Positions 62,692-64,000 of a stretch of DNA of 64,000 bases are shown here, in pieces (positions within the stretch are counted from its first letter, which is position 1; each line of letters opens with the position of its first letter). The notes beneath the pieces were generated by a model. It searched no databases. It saw only the letters and a program-made list of their open reading frames with translations, and was not told the origin of the DNA. The DNA is from JAIROC01 sp031553535 (GTDB lineage Bacteria > Bacteroidota > Bacteroidia > Bacteroidales > WCHB1-69), in the NCBI GenBank assembly GCA_031553535.1, contig JAVBLM010000044.1:10196-74195 (forward strand), read 5' to 3'. Made by a program: the position numbers and the translations under genes.

Positions 62692-62809
62692 AACGGCCCG
62701 CGGCTTGCTGTAGTGCGGGGTTCACAAATGTTCGCGCGGGCGTGAACGCTTGAAAGTCCGACAGGACTTTCTGCGGGCATACACCCCGCATTACAGCAAA
62801 CCGCGTGTT
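62692..62809. repeat. Long imperfect palindrome, attC-like
   Basis: About 118 bases beginning AACGG and ending in GTGTT. Arms GCTTGCTGTAGTGCGGGGT (62703-62721) and ACCCCGCATTACAGCAAAC (62783-62801) are complementary at 17 of 19 positions. A perfect 8-bp inner hairpin lies at 62752-62771. It is much richer in GC than the flanks and sits between two minus-strand single genes. The AAC...GTT ends and size recall integron attC sites, but the consensus boxes match only partly. Confidence 0.6.
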
Positions 62810-62864
62810 GGCTGTCAGTGCATTTTTGCCACTATTTTTCTTTTTCTATTCTAACTCTCAACTT

Positions 62865-63530
62865 TTATAATTTTCCGAAAAAATCAGTAATATCAAAACA
62901 AAAGAATTTTGCTTCATTTGAACCTATGATATTAACTTTTATTATATCATACATTTTTCTATAAATAGGGTGTAAGTATTGTTCAATCGGGTTCCAATCA
63001 ACCCCCCTTTGCCCAAGTTCTTTCTCTATATAAGCATACTCCGCACCAATACCTTCTTTTAAAGTAATTGCTTTTTTAATAACAATTGCATTCTGAACAG
63101 AGTAACCATCGCCACCCTTGTAAACTATTTTCTTCAAATTCGGTGTCGTTTCCCAATAATTGGAGTCAATAGGGTAATTATACCTCAAAGTATCAATTGT
63201 TATTTCTCCATGTGAAAAAAAATTATAATAATGTGCAACTTGATGGACAGCAACTGCCCTAAATAAAGATTTATTCTGAGTGTGAGTTATATATGGAGAA
63301 ATGCGAATTTTATTTTCAACACCTGTTGCATACGCTAATGATATGGCATATGATACTCTGCTTTCATCATTAATAAAAAAGACATAGAAATCATAATTCT
63401 CTGTCATGCCAATGCCATCTGGAACACGAGTAGTAACATCTTGAGAAAAGCATGATAATGAAGAAAGAGTCAATAACATCAAGAAGGTAATACTTCCAAA
63501 AAAAATTGATATTTTTCTATTCTTTTCCAT
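62865..63530 (-). CDS. Exported protein of unknown function
   Basis: A 221-residue protein with signal peptide about residues 1-30 (SLSCFSQ end; the Cys could alternatively be a lipidation site). No family is recognised. Possible features: AVAVHQVAHYYNFFSHGE (His-rich, about 93-110) and WNPIEQYLHPIYRKMYD (about 177-193). Codon use is AT-rich and the gene lies between a long palindrome and a GTTGCCGC-type partial palindrome at 63611-63630, which suggests acquired DNA. Confidence 0.55.
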   Translation of the reverse strand: MEKNRKISIFFGSITFLMLLTLSSLSCFSQDVTTRVPDGIGMTENYDFYVFFINDESRVSYAISLAYATGVENKIRISPYITHTQNKSLFRAVAVHQVAHYYNFFSHGEITIDTLRYNYPIDSNYWETTPNLKKIVYKGGDGYSVQNAIVIKKAITLKEGIGAEYAYIEKELGQRGVDWNPIEQYLHPIYRKMYDIIKVNIIGSNEAKFFCFDITDFFGKL

Positions 63531-63958
63531 TATAATTTATCTTATGTCCTTTAAGGCGGTTTATATTTCTTTTAACTTTCAATTTCACTTTTCATTGTCC
63601 CGCTTCGCTGTTGCCGCATTGCAGCCAACTCCTAAATACACGCAAAAATACAACTATTTTTATATAATCACACTATTATGATAAGAATATATGTCTAAAT
63701 TAATTACATTGTGGTTTTATATACGTATTTCATATACCTTTTTTATCTTTCCATAAAAAATAAATATTCAAAATATGCCTATCCCTTTAATCTGAAAACA
63801 TCAATTCCTCCTAAATGGCATCTTCCTAAAAATACCATTTCTGTGTATTTTTGGTTTCCGTATGAAAAGATATGGAAAGATCCCGACATAATTATTAATA
63901 ATTGATAAAATAACAAAAATAATTTTAAATAAAATGCTTTTTCTTTTAAAAAAACAAA
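63531..63958. other. Gene-free AT-rich region
   Basis: 63598-63632 holds a GC-rich remnant (GTTGCCGCATTGCAGCCAAC). The rest is very AT-rich. A 64-codon plus-strand frame (63711-63905) has no start context and low-complexity composition and is not called. Confidence 0.5.
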
Positions 63959-63966
63959 TATATTTG
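63959..63966 (+). promoter_or_regulatory. Candidate -7 box of the gene leaving the window
   Basis: TATATTTG followed by CAAA, 28 bases before an ATG at 63995. Confidence 0.55.
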
Positions 63967-63994
63967 CAAAAAATAATTCAAATAGAATAAATAA

Positions 63995-64000
63995 ATGAAA
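63995..64000 (+). CDS. Start of a gene cut by the window end
   Basis: ATGAAA at 63995 follows the -7 box at 63959 at a typical distance; only two codons are visible, so nothing can be said of the product. Confidence 0.35.

Noticed and set aside
62692..62809. Firm call of an integron attC site
   Set aside because: Outer GTTRRRY/RYYYAAC boxes match only partly and no integrase is visible; kept only as attC-like.
63711..63905. 64-codon plus-strand ORF
   Set aside because: AT-rich low-complexity composition, no promoter box and no recognisable domain.

Overview
Organism. The window looks like a chromosome segment of a Bacteroidota bacterium, order Bacteroidales. The evidence is: base composition of about 37% GC by eye; promoters of the TAnnTTTG (-7) type a few tens of bases upstream of starts, with almost no Shine-Dalgarno sequences; C-terminal type IX secretion (T9SS) sorting domains on three large proteins; and lineage-typical families (Omp28, DUF6029, DUF6261, S46 dipeptidyl-peptidase, POTRA-less Omp85 barrels). 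Tryptophanase plus an Asp/Glu-type S46 peptidase suggest an amino-acid- and peptide-fermenting lifestyle like that of Porphyromonadaceae, Dysgonomonadaceae or Tannerellaceae. The genus cannot be fixed from the sequence.

Layout. 1-6.4 kb: end of a glycosyltransferase gene, then a minus-strand run tlpA-like > DUF6029 > Omp28 > flippase > D-2-hydroxyacid dehydrogenase. 6.4-9 kb: tryptophanase with a short leader ORF directly under its promoter, then a YD-like repeat protein. 9-15 kb: GNAT, and an ftsE > glycosyltransferase > ygiQ operon, and a T9SS protein. 15-21 kb: a DUF6261 gene next to a 42-bp tandem array, then dapA-holA, hldD, a lipoprotein and yraN. 21-26 kb: outer-membrane proteins, including two POTRA-less Omp85-type barrels, one with an internal duplication. 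26.5-34 kb: tRNA-Arg and tRNA-Pro, aroB, ohr, a uvrD > surE > small membrane protein operon, and dpp11. 34.2-35.3 kb: a four-helix-bundle gene between inverted 9-bp GATAAA arrays, next to a nucleotidyltransferase (MNT) gene whose HEPN partner is cut short at an array. 37.6-51.7 kb: a surface-protein locus (lipoproteins, OMPs, a GLUG adhesin and an autotransporter-strand-repeat adhesin, both T9SS substrates) around a TPR histidine kinase and NarL-type regulator. 52-60 kb: LPS glycosyltransferases, an archaeal-type GatD/GatE pair, a stand-alone riboflavin kinase, a transglutaminase-like protein and rsmE. 60.5-64 kb: poorly recognised genes separated by long palindromes.

Themes. The intergenic DNA is unusually rich in dispersed repeats. 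Four kinds are visible: (A) about 140-bp elements with 17-bp terminal inverted repeats and internal GATAAA units, three copies, one supplying the last codons of the histidine kinase; (B) a 148-bp nested palindrome with perfect 17-bp ends and a GTCATTGCGAGG core; (C) three 42-bp-period arrays, two followed by the same roughly 220-bp tail; (D) free 9-bp GATAAA arrays. The most functional-looking pattern is a shared promoter design in the adhesin locus. An inverted-heptamer operator (TACCCCT-N4-AGGGGTA type) lies exactly 21 bp upstream of the -7 box in front of both surface-protein transcription units that flank the NarL-type two-component genes, and both leaders carry a second 26-bp element. This predicts a local regulon.
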